DNA of 64,000 bases from Solobacterium sp. (GCA_017512725.1 JAFWEW010000037.1:1-64000), one strand, 5' to 3'; counted from the first letter of the stretch, positions 1-8,363 are shown. A program made the numbers and translations. Notes: generated by a model not told the origin, from the letters alone.

Positions 1-309
1 GATACCAAGGAAGGTCTTAACCGCTGTATGAACAATGAAGATATTTATCTGCGGCTTGTAGACATGGGATTGAATGATACGAACTTTGAAAAGCTCTCTG
101 CCGCAGTCAATGCCGGTGATAAAAAAGCGGCTTTTGAGGCATCCCATGCGCTCAAGGGCGTGATGGGAAATCTGTCTCTGACACCGCTTTTCACGATCAC
201 TTCCGAAATGACAGAACTGCTGCGGGCAAAAAAAGACGCCGATTATCCGGCATACCTGAAACAGCTCCTTGAGAAACGCGCAGAGCTTCGTGCTTTACAG
301 GAAGGCTGA
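1..309 (+). CDS. Hpt-domain phosphotransfer protein, 5' end cut by window
   Basis: The frame is open to base 1, so the protein begins outside the window; the visible part is about 102 residues. A first internal ATG lies at 28, but the residues before it (DTKEGLNRC) fit the start of an Hpt domain, so 28 is probably not the true start. The core motif SHALKGVMGNL carries the phospho-accepting histidine in its usual ALKG setting. Hpt domains pass phosphoryl groups between hybrid kinases and response regulators. Whether this is a free Hpt protein or the C-terminal domain of a larger kinase cannot be seen. A rho-independent terminator follows about 75 bases later. Confidence 0.8.
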   Translation, partial: DTKEGLNRCMNNEDIYLRLVDMGLNDTNFEKLSAAVNAGDKKAAFEASHALKGVMGNLSLTPLFTITSEMTELLRAKKDADYPAYLKQLLEKRAELRALQEG

Positions 310-381
310 CCTCAGATATTCAACCGCGATACTCAAACTGACCGGCTTCCAAACCTCTGAAGGAAGGACGGTGTTTTACGG

Positions 382-411
382 ATGATCTCATACAATGGGA
401 TCATTTTTTTC
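382..411 (+). terminator. Rho-independent terminator after the Hpt gene
   Basis: An 8-bp stem (ATGATCTC with GGGATCAT, one G-T pair) and 7-base loop are followed by seven T residues. It closes the Hpt transcript. The remaining 115 bases up to the convergent DeoR gene hold nothing I can identify. Confidence 0.75.
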
Positions 412-526
412 GCAAAACCATTCACAGATGAAACGGAGATCTCTTAATCGTTCTCCAATTGGATATCGGATTCTGAATTCACGGGAAATAATATATGTTA
501 GATGTGTATTCTGTTTCCGATAATGA

Positions 527-1282
527 TTATTCGAGATTGGACTTTCCGGAAGTCGTGATGAAACGGATCGAAGATTCATCAAAATCCTTAATTGTATCCG
601 TCAGGATGATTGCTTCACTGAGCCGGGCAAACGGAACCGGACTCAGTTTGTTGAACTTGGAGGAATCTGCCAGGATATATGGATTGCGGCTGTGGCGGAT
701 CGCGAGTGCCTTCGTATCCGCTTCGAGTTCATTAGAGGTAGTGAAGCCGATCTGATCATGAATGCCGTTGGTTCCGACAAAGGAGATATCAAAGTAGAGA
801 TCTTCCATCTGTGTGACTGCGGTCTTTCCGGTGATCGCTTCCGTCGGCCAGTGCAGCTTTCCGCCTAGCACGATCGTGGAGATCGAGCGCTGTCCCAGTA
901 TTGTCAGATGTGGTACTCCGGTCGTGACGACGGTAATATTTCTGGCATTGATATACTGCAGCATCTCAAATGTCGTACTTCCGGCATCGATATAAACCAT
1001 CTGATTGTCGCGGATCAGCCGTGCTGCCGCATAGCCGATCTGTCTTTTTTCATGCGCATTCAGTTCAGACTTAATCAGCATTGCCGGTTCATTGTAGGAA
1101 GATCCCGACAGCCGTGCACCGCCATGGAAGCGCTCCAGCATGCGCAGGTCTTCCATATCCTGAAGATCGCGGCGGATCGTGGCCGGGCTTGCCTTGAGCA
1201 GACGGCAGAGTTCATCCACCGTAACGGTTTCCTGCGTCCGGCAGAGATCAATAATGCTTGACCATCGGTTTTGTTTTGACAT
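527..1282 (-). CDS. DeoR-family transcriptional regulator of the sugar operon
   Basis: 251 residues, the usual DeoR-family length. The N-terminal winged helix contains the typical stretch SPATIRRDLQDMEDLRML (about residues 32–50), and the C-terminal part has the sugar-phosphate sensor fold with DAGSTTFEM and VGTNGI motifs. I chose the ATG at 1282 because a GGAGA site lies just upstream; a longer reading to 1369 has no ribosome site. The gene is divergent from the kinase–PTS–dehydrogenase operon, so it most likely represses that operon and responds to its phosphorylated sugar. A near-perfect inverted repeat at 1303–1325 lies between its own promoter and start codon, suggesting autoregulation. 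Confidence 0.88.
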   Translation of the reverse strand: MSKQNRWSSIIDLCRTQETVTVDELCRLLKASPATIRRDLQDMEDLRMLERFHGGARLSGSSYNEPAMLIKSELNAHEKRQIGYAAARLIRDNQMVYIDAGSTTFEMLQYINARNITVVTTGVPHLTILGQRSISTIVLGGKLHWPTEAITGKTAVTQMEDLYFDISFVGTNGIHDQIGFTTSNELEADTKALAIRHSRNPYILADSSKFNKLSPVPFARLSEAIILTDTIKDFDESSIRFITTSGKSNLE

Positions 1283-1302
1283 ATCCGTTCTCCATTTTTG
1301 AC

Positions 1303-1325
1303 TTCGCTCAATATTAATGAGCGAA
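1303..1325. promoter_or_regulatory. Candidate DeoR operator (inverted repeat)
   Basis: TTCGCTCA and TGAGCGAA form perfect 8-base arms around a 7-base AT-only spacer. It sits 20 bases upstream of the regulator's start codon and downstream of its predicted transcription start, a position suited to autorepression and possibly control of the divergent operon. Confidence 0.6.
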
Positions 1326-1340
1326 TGATAATTAGTTTTG

Positions 1341-1369
1341 ATTATAATATCATGAAAAATGATGAACAA
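1341..1369 (-). promoter_or_regulatory. Promoter of the DeoR-family gene
   Basis: On the minus strand TTGTTC (1369–1364) and TATAAT (1346–1341) are separated by 17 bases. Transcription would start near 1334, just upstream of the inverted repeat at 1303–1325. Confidence 0.5.
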
Positions 1370-1387
1370 TCATAAAACGATGAGTAT

Positions 1388-1415
1388 TTGATTGAACGTG
1401 CGTAAAGCGTATTGA
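1388..1415 (+). promoter_or_regulatory. Possible promoter of the kinase–PTS operon
   Basis: TTGATT and TATTGA with 16-base spacing lie 62 bases ahead of the kinase start. The match is moderate; a TATAAT at 1343–1348 is an alternative -10 without a good -35. Confidence 0.3.
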
Positions 1416-1476
1416 ATTGTCGATCTGCCTATTGCACAATGCAAGTGCAGCAGCTGCAAAAGTGAGGAATTTGAGA

Positions 1477-2403
1477 ATGATTTATACCGTAACATTTAAT
1501 CCTTCATTGGATTACATCGTAACCGTAGATCACTTCAAAGCGGGGCAGATCAATCGTACTGCAGACGAACTGATCTATCCCGGTGGAAAGGGCATCAATG
1601 TATCGATCGTTCTGAAGAACCTCGGATTCGAAAACACGGCTCTGGGCTTTATGGCCGGATTCACCGGGAAAGAGATCCAGCGTCTTCTTGAGGAAATGGG
1701 GGTCAGTACGGATTTTATCCACGTCGCGAACGGCACCAGCCGGATTAACCTCAAGATGCGCTCGGACCAGGAAACCGAAATCAACGGCAGAGGTCCGGTC
1801 ATCGGGGATGATGATATCCGTAAGCTGTATACACAGCTCGACGATCTGAAGGCAGGAGACATACTTGCCCTGTCCGGCAGTATTCCTTCCAGTATGCCTG
1901 AGACAATCTATATGGATATCATGCAGTATCTTGAAGGGAAAGGGATCGAGGTCGCAGTCGATGCGACAAGAGATCTTCTGGTCAAAGTGCTTCCGTATCA
2001 TCCTTTTGTCATCAAACCGAACAATCACGAACTTGGCGAAATCTTTCAGACAGAAATCACATCGAAAGATGATGTGATCCGCTATGCACATAAGCTTCAG
2101 GAGATGGGCGCACGCAATGTGCTGGTCTCCATGGCAGGAGAAGGGGCGGTTCTGGTAACAGAGAACGGTGAAGAATACCGTGCCTCTGCGCCAAAAGGAA
2201 TTCTGAAGAATTCCGTTGGAGCAGGGGATTCGATGGTCGCTGGCTTTCTGGCCGGCTACCTGAAGAATCATGACTACCGGGAAGCGTTCCGGATGGGCGT
2301 TTGCACGGGCAGTGCAAGTGCCTTCTCAGATGCGCTGGCAACGAAGGAAGAAGTTGAGACATTGATTATCCGCAGTACAGATTGCTTTGAAATGGGCGCA
2401 TAA
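1477..2403 (+). CDS. PfkB-family 1-phosphofructokinase / tagatose-6-phosphate kinase
   Basis: 308 residues of the ribokinase/PfkB fold, FruK/LacC branch. It begins with the branch signature TVTFNPSLDYIV, has the substrate-binding PGGKGINVS segment near residue 37, and the C-terminal anion-hole motif VGAGDSMVAGF with the likely catalytic base Asp251. These kinases phosphorylate fructose-1-P or tagatose-6-P to the bisphosphate that aldolase cleaves. The ATG at 1477 is preceded by GTGAGGA; an upstream in-frame ATG at 1417 has no ribosome site. It is the first gene of an operon with a mannitol-type PTS and an MDR dehydrogenase, which does not decide between the two substrates. Confidence 0.85.
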   Translation: MIYTVTFNPSLDYIVTVDHFKAGQINRTADELIYPGGKGINVSIVLKNLGFENTALGFMAGFTGKEIQRLLEEMGVSTDFIHVANGTSRINLKMRSDQETEINGRGPVIGDDDIRKLYTQLDDLKAGDILALSGSIPSSMPETIYMDIMQYLEGKGIEVAVDATRDLLVKVLPYHPFVIKPNNHELGEIFQTEITSKDDVIRYAHKLQEMGARNVLVSMAGEGAVLVTENGEEYRASAPKGILKNSVGAGDSMVAGFLAGYLKNHDYREAFRMGVCTGSASAFSDALATKEEVETLIIRSTDCFEMGA

Positions 2404-2426
2404 CGTTGCGCAGAAGGGGTTTATTC

Positions 2427-4286
2427 ATGAAAGAGAGAATACAGTCATTCGGGCGGTTCCTGAGTGCTATGGTCATGCCGAATATCGGCGCATTTATCGC
2501 ATGGGGTCTTCTGACCGCATTATTCATCGACACAGGCTGGCTGCCGAATGCCCAGCTTTCCACAATCGTAGGCCCGATGCTTACGTATCTGCTTCCCATC
2601 CTGATCGCTTATCAGGGCGGTAAAATGGTCGGCGGTGACCGCGGTGCGATTGCCGGAACGATTGCAACCGTAGGTACCATCTGCGGAACGGAATACACCA
2701 TGCTTATGGGCGCGATGGTGATGGGTCCGTTTGCCGGATGGGTCATGAAACAGTTTGACCGTGCAATCGAAGGCAAGGTAAAAGCCGGTTTTGAAATGCT
2801 CGTTAATAACTTCTCGCTTGGCATCATCGGCCTTCTGCTTGCGATTCTTGGCTTCTATGTCATGGGTCCGTTCATGGCTGGTGTTCTCGGTGTCCTCAGT
2901 GCAGGTGTTCAGGTTCTTGTTGATCACGGAATCCTGCCGCTCATTGCTATCTTCGTTGAACCGGCAAAGGTTCTCTTCCTGAACAATGCGATCAACCACG
3001 GTATCTTCACACCGCTCGGCGCAGAACAGGTGAAGGCGGTCGGCCACTCCATTTTCTACATGATCGAGACCAACCCGGGTCCTGGTACCGGCGTCCTGCT
3101 TGCCTACTGGTTCTTCTCCAAGGATGAGACCACAAAGAGCTCTGCACCTGGCGCTCTCATTGTTCATCTGCTCGGCGGTATCCACGAGATCTACTTCCCT
3201 TATGTTCTCATGAACCCGCTGCTTCTGCTCGCAACGATCGGCGGTTCTGTTGCGGCAATGTTCTACAACACGATCTTCAACCTCGGTCTTGCGTCTCCTG
3301 CTTCTCCGGGTTCCATCTTCGCCTATGTTGGTATGGCACCCCGCGGTTCCACTCTGGCAGTTCTGCTTTCCGTCGTAATCGGTGCAGTGGTATCCTTCCT
3401 GATTGCTTCCCCAATCGTCCGTCTTACAAATACAAAGGGCAGCCTCGATGAAGCAGAAACCAAAATGAAGGATATGAAGGCACAGTCTAAGGGTCTCAGT
3501 GCCTACGCGGTTGGTGAAACCGGCAGAAAGATCGACCTCCGTACACTGAAGAATATCGTCTTCGCATGTGATGCAGGTATGGGCAGTTCCGCCATGGGTG
3601 CTACCGTACTTCAGAAGAAGCTTGAAGCAGCCGGCTTTGATCAGATCAAGGTCACACACGCTTCCGTATCATCTGTACCGGCGGATGCCGAACTCGTTGT
3701 CTGCCATAAGGATCTTGCGGAGCGGGCAAAGAAGAGTGCACCGGATGCGAAAATTGTTACCATCACAAACTTCATGACGGCCCCGGAATATGATCAGATC
3801 GTCCAGGATCTGCTTGATGCACGTATCAATACGAATCCGGAAGTCGAAACCGGAACCGACTATCATGGCGGTATCCTGCTCAAGAAGAACATTCTCCTCA
3901 ACCTTCCGAAGGAATCCAAGGAAGCAGTCATTAAGCGCATGGGCAAAGTCCTCAAGGACAGCGGCTATGTTACAGAGCGCTACACAGAAGCGATGTTTGA
4001 GAAGGAAAAAGTCTTCAACACTGCGATCGGTAATAACATTGCAATCCCGCATGGCATTGAATCCATGACCGGTGAGATCTTGAACTCCGGTATCGCGATC
4101 TTCAGCTACCCCAATGGCGTTGACTGGGGCGAAGGCAAGAACGTGAAGCTCGTCATTGGTGTTGCATCAGTCGGAGACGACCACATGCAGGCACTCGCAA
4201 AGATTGCCGATGCATGTGATACCGAAGAAGCGGTTGAAAAGATTCTGACACTCAGTGTTGATGAAGTCTATGATCTGTTCCGCTAA
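2427..4286 (+). CDS. mtlA: Mannitol-type PTS permease, EIICBA fusion
   Basis: 619 residues, close to the full-length enterobacterial MtlA (about 637). The IIC membrane domain fills roughly residues 1–345 and carries the GGIHEIYFPYVLM motif of mannitol permeases. The IIB domain follows with phospho-cysteine 381 in FACDAGMGSSAMG, and the IIA domain ends the protein with phospho-histidine 542 in IAIPHGIE. The protein therefore takes phosphate from HPr and imports and phosphorylates a hexitol or similar sugar without a separate IIA. An AAGGGG site stands 8 bases before ATG 2427. Family membership strongly suggests mannitol, but no MtlD-type dehydrogenase is next to it; the following gene is an unrelated MDR enzyme. 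Confidence 0.9.
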   Translation: MKERIQSFGRFLSAMVMPNIGAFIAWGLLTALFIDTGWLPNAQLSTIVGPMLTYLLPILIAYQGGKMVGGDRGAIAGTIATVGTICGTEYTMLMGAMVMGPFAGWVMKQFDRAIEGKVKAGFEMLVNNFSLGIIGLLLAILGFYVMGPFMAGVLGVLSAGVQVLVDHGILPLIAIFVEPAKVLFLNNAINHGIFTPLGAEQVKAVGHSIFYMIETNPGPGTGVLLAYWFFSKDETTKSSAPGALIVHLLGGIHEIYFPYVLMNPLLLLATIGGSVAAMFYNTIFNLGLASPASPGSIFAYVGMAPRGSTLAVLLSVVIGAVVSFLIASPIVRLTNTKGSLDEAETKMKDMKAQSKGLSAYAVGETGRKIDLRTLKNIVFACDAGMGSSAMGATVLQKKLEAAGFDQIKVTHASVSSVPADAELVVCHKDLAERAKKSAPDAKIVTITNFMTAPEYDQIVQDLLDARINTNPEVETGTDYHGGILLKKNILLNLPKESKEAVIKRMGKVLKDSGYVTERYTEAMFEKEKVFNTAIGNNIAIPHGIESMTGEILNSGIAIFSYPNGVDWGEGKNVKLVIGVASVGDDHMQALAKIADACDTEEAVEKILTLSVDEVYDLFR

Positions 4287-4309
4287 AATAACTGACAGGG
4301 AGTAAAAGC

Positions 4310-5584
4310 ATGAAAACAAAAGCAGTAAGAATGTATGGAGAGATGGATCTTCGTCTGGAGGAGTTTGAACTCCCTGAAATCAAGGACGATGAGATTCTCG
4401 CAAAGATCTACAGTGACAGCATCTGCATGTCTACTTACAAGCTCGCGGCCCAGGGCAAAAACCACAAGCGGGCTCCGAAAAACATCGATACGAATCCGAT
4501 CATCGTCGGACACGAATTCGCAGGCATTATCGTCAAGGTCGGTGAAAAGTGGAAGGATCAGTTCAAGCCGGGCATGCGGTTTGCCCAGCAGCCGGCGCTG
4601 AACTATAAAGGATCCATGGATTCCCCGGGTTACTCCTATGAGTACTTTGGCGGAGACTGCACCTACTGCATTTTCCCTCATGAGGCGATGGAAGTCGGGG
4701 CACTGATGCCGTTTGACGGTGACAGCTTTTACAAGGCAAGCCTTGGGGAACCACTGTCCTGCTCGATCGGTGCCATGCACGCCCAGTACCACACCAAACA
4801 GGGTGTCTACCAGCATGAAATGGGACTCAAGCGCGGCGGAAACCTCATCATCATGGGCGGATGCGGTCCAATGGGACTTGGCGCAGTTGCCTATGGGTGC
4901 GTCTGTGAGTATCATCCAAAGCGCATCGTAGTCACCGATGTCGATGACGCAAAGATCGCACGGGCGAAGGAAGTCGTTTCCATCGAATGGGCAAAGGAAC
5001 ATGGAGTAGAGCTTATCTACGCCAACACGGCCGCAATGGAGGATTCGTATCAGGGCCTGATGGACCTTACGGAAGGTCATGGCTATGATGACGTACTGAT
5101 CTATGTACCGATTCCTGCGGTATGCGAACTCGGCAACCGGGTGCTTGCGTATGATGGCTGTATGTCCTTCTTCTCGGGACCGAGCGACAAGAACTTCAGT
5201 GCGACAGTCAATCTCTATGACTGTCACTACAACGCGACCCACATCATGGGTACAACCGGCGGAAACAATGATGACCTGATCGAGGCAAATGACCTCGCTG
5301 CCAGAGGAATCATCGATCCGGCCATCATGGTTACTCATGTCGGCGGCCTTGATTCCGTCGCTGAGACAACCTGCAATCTTCCGCATATTGCGGGAGGAAA
5401 GAAACTCGCCTATACGCAGTTCAACATGCCGATGACGGCAATCGAGGATTTCGGAAAACTCGGAGAGAGCGATCCGTTCTTCAAAGAACTCGATCGCTGC
5501 TGCAAGGCGCACAACGGCCTCTGGAACCCGGAAGCGGAGAAGATGATCTTCGAACATTTCGGGGTTACGGTGGATACATTCTGA
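4310..5584 (+). CDS. MDR-family sugar-phosphate dehydrogenase (sorbose-1-P reductase-like)
   Basis: 424 residues of the zinc-dependent medium-chain dehydrogenase superfamily. Likely zinc ligands are Cys39 in DSICMSTYK and His68/Glu69 in VGHEFAG; the nucleotide-binding glycine motif is GGCGPMGLGAV near residue 182, followed by VVTDVDD. Length and overall pattern resemble L-sorbose-1-phosphate reductase (SorE), larger than common ~350-residue alcohol dehydrogenases. Being the third gene of the operon (24 bases after the PTS, GGGAG site), it should interconvert the PTS product with a ketose phosphate for the kinase. Its exact substrate is inference. A strong terminator follows. Confidence 0.75.
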   Translation: MKTKAVRMYGEMDLRLEEFELPEIKDDEILAKIYSDSICMSTYKLAAQGKNHKRAPKNIDTNPIIVGHEFAGIIVKVGEKWKDQFKPGMRFAQQPALNYKGSMDSPGYSYEYFGGDCTYCIFPHEAMEVGALMPFDGDSFYKASLGEPLSCSIGAMHAQYHTKQGVYQHEMGLKRGGNLIIMGGCGPMGLGAVAYGCVCEYHPKRIVVTDVDDAKIARAKEVVSIEWAKEHGVELIYANTAAMEDSYQGLMDLTEGHGYDDVLIYVPIPAVCELGNRVLAYDGCMSFFSGPSDKNFSATVNLYDCHYNATHIMGTTGGNNDDLIEANDLAARGIIDPAIMVTHVGGLDSVAETTCNLPHIAGGKKLAYTQFNMPMTAIEDFGKLGESDPFFKELDRCCKAHNGLWNPEAEKMIFEHFGVTVDTF

Positions 5585-5603
5585 CTGCTGTATGACAGCT
5601 AGG

Positions 5604-5630
5604 AAACCGGCTACGGCCGGTTTTCAATTT
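5604..5630 (+). terminator. Terminator of the kinase–PTS–dehydrogenase operon
   Basis: A perfect 8-bp stem (AAACCGGC/GCCGGTTT) with a TACG loop and a T-rich tail lies 20 bases after the dehydrogenase stop. Confidence 0.75.
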
Positions 5631-5705
5631 GTCAGGAGGTTTAACGGATTTTTATACACAACGGACACTGAACCGGAAATGTCAGAATATCCGCACGGAC
5701 ATAAT

Positions 5706-5737
5706 AAAAACTGCAGCTCCATTGCAGAGTCTGCAGT
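5706..5737 (-). terminator. Probable terminator of the lipoprotein gene
   Basis: On the minus strand a 7-bp stem (ACTGCAG/CTGCAGT) encloses a 14-base loop and runs into TTTTT, 17 bases past the lipoprotein stop codon. Confidence 0.5.
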
Positions 5738-5753
5738 CTTACAGTTGTTTCAG

Positions 5754-6299
5754 TTACTGAATCGCATTGACCAGGGTTTTGACCGCATCCGAATCGATGC
5801 CATAGGTGTCATGGAGATCACCGGACCCGCGTACAGTGATGCTGTAACTGAAGTTATCCGAAAGCCAGGTAGCTTTCATCATTTTGCCTTCTTCATTGCC
5901 CCAGCAGTTGACGGTCCAGTCACCGGCTTCCTGAGTCCAGCTGTACTTATACTCGTTGTAGTCACCGGATTCATCATCGCTTTCCTGTTTGAGTCCCTTG
6001 CGGACGATGAGTTCAGCAGTACCGATTCCGCCTCTTGCCTCAGCAAGGTGCTCCATGTAACGGTATTCGTCCCAGTGTACCGGTCCGCCAGATGTCTCAG
6101 CTCCGTCTTCCGGAACTTCGAAGTATCCTACTTCCGCACCTTCGGCAGCTGCCTGTGCAGAATCCGCATCCGACCAGGGATTCGGCATTCCGGCAGTCTG
6201 TTCGGTTGTTTCGGCCGGAGTTTCCTCGGTCTTCTTGGCGCATGCGGCAAGACTTACAGCTATTAGTGCGGCAGCAGTCAGTGCAATGAACTTTTTCAT
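5754..6299 (-). CDS. Surface lipoprotein of unknown function
   Basis: 181 residues. The N-terminus is a lipoprotein signal peptide with basic n-region (MKK), a hydrophobic stretch and lipobox SLAAC, giving acylated Cys20. A Thr/Glu-rich linker (about 21–36) leads to a globular domain rich in Trp, Tyr and acidic residues with no motif I recognise; a phrase like SDNFSYSITVRGS near the C-terminus suggests a β-sandwich fold. An AGGAGG site precedes the ATG. It is transcribed alone, convergent with the sugar operon. Function is not assigned. Confidence 0.75.
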   Translation of the reverse strand: MKKFIALTAAALIAVSLAACAKKTEETPAETTEQTAGMPNPWSDADSAQAAAEGAEVGYFEVPEDGAETSGGPVHWDEYRYMEHLAEARGGIGTAELIVRKGLKQESDDESGDYNEYKYSWTQEAGDWTVNCWGNEEGKMMKATWLSDNFSYSITVRGSGDLHDTYGIDSDAVKTLVNAIQ

Positions 6300-6516
6300 G
6301 TGTCTTTCCTCCTATTAATCATTAGTTTAAACGATACAGATAGCAGATATCCACGGTCCGGACATGCTCATCGAAAACACTGTACAGAGAAGCAGGGAAA
6401 GAACATCGCTTCCTTTACCATTTCGTTCGGAACGGGAAGATTTGTACCTGCTTGTTTATCCCTTGTATTTGGTTCGCCTGAAAATATGCCGATTTGTCCT
6501 GAACAACAACTTTTCC

Positions 6517-6544
6517 TTGCCAGTTTTCCGGTTTGGAGTATGCT
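6517..6544 (+). promoter_or_regulatory. Promoter of the membrane-protein/regulator operon
   Basis: TTGCCA and TATGCT with a 16-base spacer predict transcription starting near 6551, exactly at a perfect palindrome. Confidence 0.5.
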
Positions 6545-6550
6545 CTTAAT

Positions 6551-6565
6551 TGTAGAGACTCTACA
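6551..6565. promoter_or_regulatory. Candidate operator palindrome at the transcription start
   Basis: TGTAGAG-A-CTCTACA is a perfect 15-base palindrome placed at the predicted +1 and 14 bases ahead of the ribosome site. It is the obvious binding site for one of the two regulators encoded in the same operon. Confidence 0.6.
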
Positions 6566-6592
6566 AAATAGAGTATTTGGAGGAAATCTGTT

Positions 6593-7300
6593 ATGGATGA
6601 ATTAAATCGTGATCCGAGAGAGGATATATCTCTGATCAAAGAGATGCTTGAGAAGGCGATGGATGATATGAAACCCATTGTTCCCTGGTTTACAGGGTTT
6701 GGCATCGTGTGGCTTATCTACGGTGGATTCTCTGCGCTGCAGAGAGTCCTGATACCCAATGTTCCGCTTTCCGTGGCGATGATTCTTTCCCGGGCCGGAT
6801 CGATCGCGGGAGTTCTGTTCTGTCTGATCACAGCGGTCGGTTATGTTGCCTGCCGGAGAAGTTCTGCATGCAGGAATCTGGATTCGCTTGCAGGAAAGCT
6901 GCTTGATTTGTGGGGTGTATGCATTTTCCTGTATCTTCTCCTTACACTGCTCGTTAACCCGGTGATGCAGATCGCCGCGGCACATTCCGTTTCCCAGCAG
7001 GCGGCACAGGGACTGTATAAGGCGTGCGCGCTCTGCCGGAGTTTTCTCTTCTTCCTCTTTCCGGCAGCTCCGCTTCTGATTACCGCCAGGTTCCTCGGCA
7101 GCCGGAAGATGTTTCTTGCGGGAATTCTGCTCGCGGTGCTTGCGGCAATCGTTATCTGCAGCCATGGACTGTTATTGTTTGATGATACCGGTACGATGGG
7201 AGAGGGATTGCTGTATTTATGGTGCGCAGCCGCCTGTATCCTGGATCTTTCTCCCGGAATCATGTTGCTGAGGTTTGCGCATCAGCTGAAGGAAAGGTGA
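6593..7300 (+). CDS. Multi-pass membrane protein paired with a winged-helix regulator
   Basis: 235 residues. After a charged N-terminal segment of about 35 residues, six or so hydrophobic segments are visible (around 40–60, 70–92, 105–130, 145–165, 172–192 and 205–225). No catalytic motif is recognised. The gene opens a three-gene operon in which the next frame starts 4 bases after this stop, encoding a small winged-helix protein; such pairs of membrane protein and small regulator are common in Bacillota and usually sense envelope state or control an exporter. An AGGAGG-like site (GGAGGA) precedes the ATG. Confidence 0.7.
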   Translation: MDELNRDPREDISLIKEMLEKAMDDMKPIVPWFTGFGIVWLIYGGFSALQRVLIPNVPLSVAMILSRAGSIAGVLFCLITAVGYVACRRSSACRNLDSLAGKLLDLWGVCIFLYLLLTLLVNPVMQIAAAHSVSQQAAQGLYKACALCRSFLFFLFPAAPLLITARFLGSRKMFLAGILLAVLAAIVICSHGLLLFDDTGTMGEGLLYLWCAAACILDLSPGIMLLRFAHQLKER

Positions 7301-7303
7301 ATC

Positions 7304-7594
7304 ATGGAGCTTCATGAAATTCCTTCCGCATTTCAGTCCCGATTGAGGCTTGCGGTCGTAGCCGCGCTGATGACAGGTCCGAAGGACTTTACAACGCTTA
7401 CCCGGCTGACGGAAGCGACACCGGGAAATCTGGGCAGGCAGCTCGAATTGCTGGAGGCAGAAAACATCCTTTCCTGCAGCAGGGAAATGACGGGAAAGCG
7501 GCAGCGGTCCACTTATCAGCTGACACAAGCAGGACGCGATATCTTTCTGGCCTATGTAGAGATGCTTGAGAAGATCGCGGGAGGTGAGGCATGA
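7304..7594 (+). CDS. Small winged-helix transcriptional regulator
   Basis: 96 residues forming a single MarR/ArsR-like winged helix: a recognition helix region around TEATPGNLGRQLELLEAENI (residues 33–53) and a β-wing with SRE…RQRSTYQLT. It resembles the stand-alone winged-helix domain family usually encoded next to a membrane protein, as here. It probably binds the palindrome at 6551–6565 and controls its own operon. Its stop overlaps the next start (ATGA). Confidence 0.75.
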   Translation: MELHEIPSAFQSRLRLAVVAALMTGPKDFTTLTRLTEATPGNLGRQLELLEAENILSCSREMTGKRQRSTYQLTQAGRDIFLAYVEMLEKIAGGEA

Positions 7595-7803
7595 GACTGC
7601 GTATCCGGGAGCTCCGGGAAGCGAGAGGCCTAACGCAGCTTGCCGTAGCGGAAGAGCTGGTCTGTGACCAGTCGCTTTACTCAAAGTATGAGCGGGGAAT
7701 CCGCTCGCTGCCGCTGGAAGCTGCCGTTCACCTTGCGGAATACTACGGTGTCAGTCTGGATTACCTTGCCGGCCGTACGGATGAGTCTGCCGAAATCCGT
7801 TAA
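7591..7803 (+). CDS. XRE-family helix-turn-helix protein
   Basis: 70 residues, almost entirely one Cro/CI-type helix-turn-helix: IRELREARGLTQLAVAEEL then YSKYERGIRSLPLE and LAEYYGVSLDYLAGRTD. The ATG overlaps the previous stop, so translation is coupled and it belongs to the same operon. DNA-binding regulator of unknown target; possibly acts with the winged-helix partner. Confidence 0.85.
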   Translation: MRLRIRELREARGLTQLAVAEELVCDQSLYSKYERGIRSLPLEAAVHLAEYYGVSLDYLAGRTDESAEIR

Positions 7804-7814
7804 TACATGGAATC

Positions 7815-7840
7815 AGGGTCTTTATGACCCTCTTTCTTTG
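7815..7840 (+). terminator. Terminator of the two-regulator operon
   Basis: AGGGTC/GACCCT, 6-bp stem with TTTAT loop and T-rich tail, 12 bases after the XRE stop. Confidence 0.65.
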
Positions 7841-7900
7841 TGCGGAATATCAATAGATGCAGACTGCCGGGTTGCAATAAAAACCTGCACAATACAATTT

Positions 7901-7935
7901 ATAAAAAGCCGCAGATCATCAGAAGCTACGGCTTT
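7901..7935 (-). terminator. Terminator downstream of the small lipoprotein gene
   Basis: AAAGCCG and CGGCTTT (7 bp) around a 17-base loop; on the minus strand the hairpin is followed by T residues, 33 bases past the lipoprotein stop. Confidence 0.5.
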
Positions 7936-7967
7936 CGTCATATTGTGAGTTGTTTTCAAAGAAGGAA

Positions 7968-8363
7968 TTATTCCAGGCCGTACAGGTTTTTGACCTCATC
8001 GACATGATCACCCCATTTTTCTGCAATCAGATCCAGGACCTGGTCTTTTGTTTCATCGGGGATATCCAGGTTATTGATTTTGTCACAGACATCGAAATAC
8101 AGATCCTCAAAATCCTTGATCGCATTCTCATAAAGTTCTTTCCGCTGTTCATCATCGGAAGTCTGCTCGAATGCCTCCCGGTAATATGTCATCTTTTCTT
8201 CCATTGCCTGAAGCACGGTTTTTGAAATCTCTTCCGGATCTTCACTCGTGACAGTGGTATCCGTTTCGGGTTCTTCTGTCGTTTGTGGAGTGAAGGTCTC
8301 TTGCGGTTTTGAAGCAGGTGCTGCGTTTCCACATCCGGTCAGGAAGAGAAATGCTGCACACAC
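7968..8363 (-). CDS. Small lipoprotein, start uncertain (possible frameshift)
   Basis: The frame encodes 131 residues with an LTGC lipobox and a Thr/Pro/Glu-rich linker, then a helical acidic domain (about 45–130). The only available start is a GTG at 8363 without a ribosome site, and it gives an n-region lacking basic residues. A good AAAGGAG site lies upstream at about 8408–8414, and the next frame reads RISRIRKQIVCVC before merging into the hydrophobic core. A one-base indel near 8355–8365 would restore a normal lipoprotein signal peptide. The gene may be damaged or the sequence may carry an error. Function unknown. Confidence 0.55.
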   Translation of the reverse strand: MCAAFLFLTGCGNAAPASKPQETFTPQTTEEPETDTTVTSEDPEEISKTVLQAMEEKMTYYREAFEQTSDDEQRKELYENAIKDFEDLYFDVCDKINNLDIPDETKDQVLDLIAEKWGDHVDEVKNLYGLE

